Assembly: GCF_003014475.1 (NCBI RefSeq) | Contig: NZ_PYGJ01000004.1 | Coordinates: 124,001 to 188,000 of the forward strand | DNA from: Shimia abyssi | GTDB lineage: Bacteria; Pseudomonadota; Alphaproteobacteria; Rhodobacterales; Rhodobacteraceae | Length of the DNA: 64,000 nt | Direction of reading: 5' to 3' | In this document: positions 62,573 through 64,000 of the stretch, piece after piece | How the letters are laid out: every line of letters begins with the position of its first letter | Numbering within the stretch: position 1 is the stretch's first letter | Notes under the pieces: model-generated | The model's database searches: none | Told to the model about the DNA's origin: nothing | Seen by the model: only the letters and a program-made list of their open reading frames with translations | Translations under genes and position numbers: made by a program

Positions 62573-63877
62573 CTATTCCGCAGCCTGTGCTGACGGGTTG
62601 TTGGGATGCGTGGTCCAATTGCCGTAATCCGGGGCCACTGGTTGGCCGGTGCGCTCGTCCATCTCGCCCGCTTCCAGCGTGCGCATGGTGATGCAGCCTT
62701 CGACCGGGCAAACATTCACGCACAGATTACAGGCGACGCATTCGTCATCCTTAACCGTAAAGGTGCGATCCTCGGACATGGCGATGGCCTGATGCGAGGT
62801 GTCCTCGCACGCCGCATAGCAGCGTCCACATTTGATGCAATCATCCTGATTAATAACTGCCTTGGTCACATGATTGAGGTTCAGGTATTGCCAGTCGGTT
62901 ACGTTTGGCGTGGCCATGCCGACAAAATCGGCGGTGCTTTCATAACCCTTTTCATCCATCCACTGGCTGAGGCCGGAAATCATCTCTTGCACGATTTTGA
63001 AGCCATAGGTCATTGCAGCCGTGCAGACCTGCACATTGCCTGCGCCCAGCGCCATGAATTCAGCCGCATCGCGCCACGTGGTGATGCCGCCAATACCCGA
63101 GATTGGCAAACGCGCTGTGGCCGGATTGCGCGCGATTTCAGCCACCATGTTCATCGCAATTGGCTTCACCGCCGGGCCGCAATAGCCGCCATGCGTGCCC
63201 TTGCCATCGATCATCGGCTCCGGGCTCATCATGTCCAGATCGACCGAAGTGATCGAGTTGATCGTGTTGATCAGGCTGACCGCATCCGCACCACCCTTGA
63301 GCGCCGCTTCGGCTGGGTAGAGCACATTGGTGATATTGGGGGTCAGTTTGACAATCACCGGCAGATCCGTTGCCTCTTTGCACCAGCGCGCGACCATTTC
63401 GATGTATTCAGGCACCTGCCCTACGGCAGAGCCCATGCCACGCTCGGCCATGCCATGTGGACAGCCAAAGTTCAGCTCGAACCCGTCACACCCAGTCTCC
63501 GCAATCATGGGCAGGATGCGTTTCCACTCATCCTCTTCGCAGGGCACCATGACGGACGCGATCAAGGCGTGATCGGGATAGTCGCGCTTGACCCGCAACA
63601 TCTCCTCAAGGTTCACCTCAAGTGGGCGATCCGTGATCAACTCGATATTGTTCAAGCCCAGCAACCGGCGATCCGCGCCAAAAATCGCGCCATAACGCGG
63701 GCCATTCACATTGACGACGGGCGGCCCCTCGGCCCCCAACGTTTTCCAGACAACACCACCCCAGCCCGCTTCAAAGGCACGGCGTACGTTGTATTCCTTG
63801 TCCGTAGGTGGCGCAGACGCGAGCCAGAACGGGTTTGGGGATTTGATCCCGACAAAGTCACTTTCGAGATTGGCCAT
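62573..63877 (-). CDS. preA: NAD-dependent dihydropyrimidine dehydrogenase subunit PreA
   Basis: 434 aa. The FMN-binding TIM barrel resembles dihydroorotate dehydrogenase: GIKSPNPFWLASAPPTDKEY (about residues 9-28), VVWKTLGAEGPPVVNV (about 44), ELNFGCPHGMAERGMGSAVG (about 135), PVIVKLTPNITN (about 172), and GIGGITTWRDAAEFMALGAG (about 270). Two [4Fe-4S] sites at the C-terminus: CIKCGRCYAACEDTSHQ and CVACNLCVNVCPVEGC (about 340-395). With PreT it reduces uracil and thymine to the dihydro forms using NADH. Starts 18 nt after preT with GGGAGA. Confidence 0.95.
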   Translation of the reverse strand: MANLESDFVGIKSPNPFWLASAPPTDKEYNVRRAFEAGWGGVVWKTLGAEGPPVVNVNGPRYGAIFGADRRLLGLNNIELITDRPLEVNLEEMLRVKRDYPDHALIASVMVPCEEDEWKRILPMIAETGCDGFELNFGCPHGMAERGMGSAVGQVPEYIEMVARWCKEATDLPVIVKLTPNITNVLYPAEAALKGGADAVSLINTINSITSVDLDMMSPEPMIDGKGTHGGYCGPAVKPIAMNMVAEIARNPATARLPISGIGGITTWRDAAEFMALGAGNVQVCTAAMTYGFKIVQEMISGLSQWMDEKGYESTADFVGMATPNVTDWQYLNLNHVTKAVINQDDCIKCGRCYAACEDTSHQAIAMSEDRTFTVKDDECVACNLCVNVCPVEGCITMRTLEAGEMDERTGQPVAPDYGNWTTHPNNPSAQAAE

Positions 63878-63895
63878 TTTGCTTATCTCCCTGTT

Positions 63896-64000
63896 TTACA
63901 CCGACAGCGCGGCGTGAATATCTTCGGCGGCGTCACGCCCTTCGGCCACGGCCGTCACGGTCAGGTCATCGCCACCCGTGGCACAGTCGCCCCCGGCCCA
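63896..64000 (-). CDS. preT: PreT, NAD-dependent dihydropyrimidine dehydrogenase subunit (3' end only)
   Basis: The last 34 codons are present: WAGGDCATGGDDLTVTAVAE, then GRDAAEDIHAALSV. This is the C-terminal FAD-contact motif (AGGDCxxGxxLTVxAVAEGRxAA) of the glutamate-synthase-small-subunit-like flavoprotein PreT, which passes electrons from NADH to PreA. The remainder lies right of the window. Upstream partner of preA in the same operon. Confidence 0.9.
   Translation of the reverse strand, partial: WAGGDCATGGDDLTVTAVAEGRDAAEDIHAALSV

Overview
This is a chromosomal window from an alphaproteobacterium of the family Rhodobacteraceae, most likely the Roseobacter group. The placement rests on gene content and neighbourhoods, with no rRNA or database match: a tmpA/tmpB pair for trimethylated aminoethylphosphonate, a monomeric isocitrate dehydrogenase, a DUF484-xerC pair, a STAS-MlaE/MlaF/MlaD/lipoprotein lipid transporter and NAD-dependent PreTA pyrimidine reduction. 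Genes are dense, often translationally coupled (ATGA, TGATG and TTGA overlaps), and many start at GTG or TTG. There is no rRNA, no CRISPR array, no intact insertion sequence and no prophage. One tRNA gene, Arg(UCU), lies at 30363-30440.

Layout. 1-3790: an HlyD-type export operon (cut by the window edge), then a selenium-binding-protein (SBP56) family gene coupled to a small membrane protein. 3793-9261: an MFS exporter, the divergent metR/metF pair, a hot-dog thioesterase and DUF484-xerC. 9262-14088: an Lrp-controlled amino-acid or amine catabolic cluster resembling parts of the ectoine eut operon (PLP lyase, M24 peptidase-fold hydrolase, Asp/Glu racemase-fold enzyme, 3-hydroxyisobutyrate-type dehydrogenase). 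14148-17924: small enzymes and icd. 18185-30068: a probable carbohydrate-derivative uptake and breakdown locus. It has a divergent ROK repressor, a giant PIG-L deacetylase and a DMT permease on one side, and a complete CUT1-type ABC transporter with an argininosuccinate-lyase-like enzyme and a PfkB kinase on the other. I recognise no described pathway for it. 30363-32511: tRNA-Arg followed by a decaying stretch with a frameshifted LysR gene and a previously unmarked haloacetate-dehalogenase-like pseudogene.

32512-35224: tmpBA and a divergent LysR regulator flanking a 13-bp inverted repeat. 35214-39940: the MCE lipid-transport operon. 40031-45854: dihydroxyacid dehydratase, DHDPS-family, aldehyde dehydrogenase and FAD oxidoreductase genes, a combination that fits routes through alpha-ketoglutarate semialdehyde. 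46214-49819: housekeeping singletons. 49871-64000: reductive pyrimidine catabolism, consisting of an NMT1/THI5-type ABC importer with an embedded GNAT gene, a cupin, dihydropyrimidinase, an N-carbamoyl-beta-alanine amidohydrolase-type enzyme, two tandem RutR-like regulators with two palindromic operators, an MFS carrier and preTA (preT cut by the edge). A fumarylacetoacetase-fold hydrolase with an SDR gene stump lies inside this region.

Two dispersed repeat families are visible. One has three copies, always directly 3' of a gene and in the same orientation relative to it (9371-9407, 43991-44036, 55946-55997). The other is a 28-nt palindrome in two copies (48731-48758, 58044-58071). Broken genes are the DMT transporter at 18185, the LysR gene at 30866, the dehalogenase-like gene at 31807, an Lrp 3' fragment at 14587 and the SDR stump at 61569. 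All functions are inferred from reading the translations; no searches were run.
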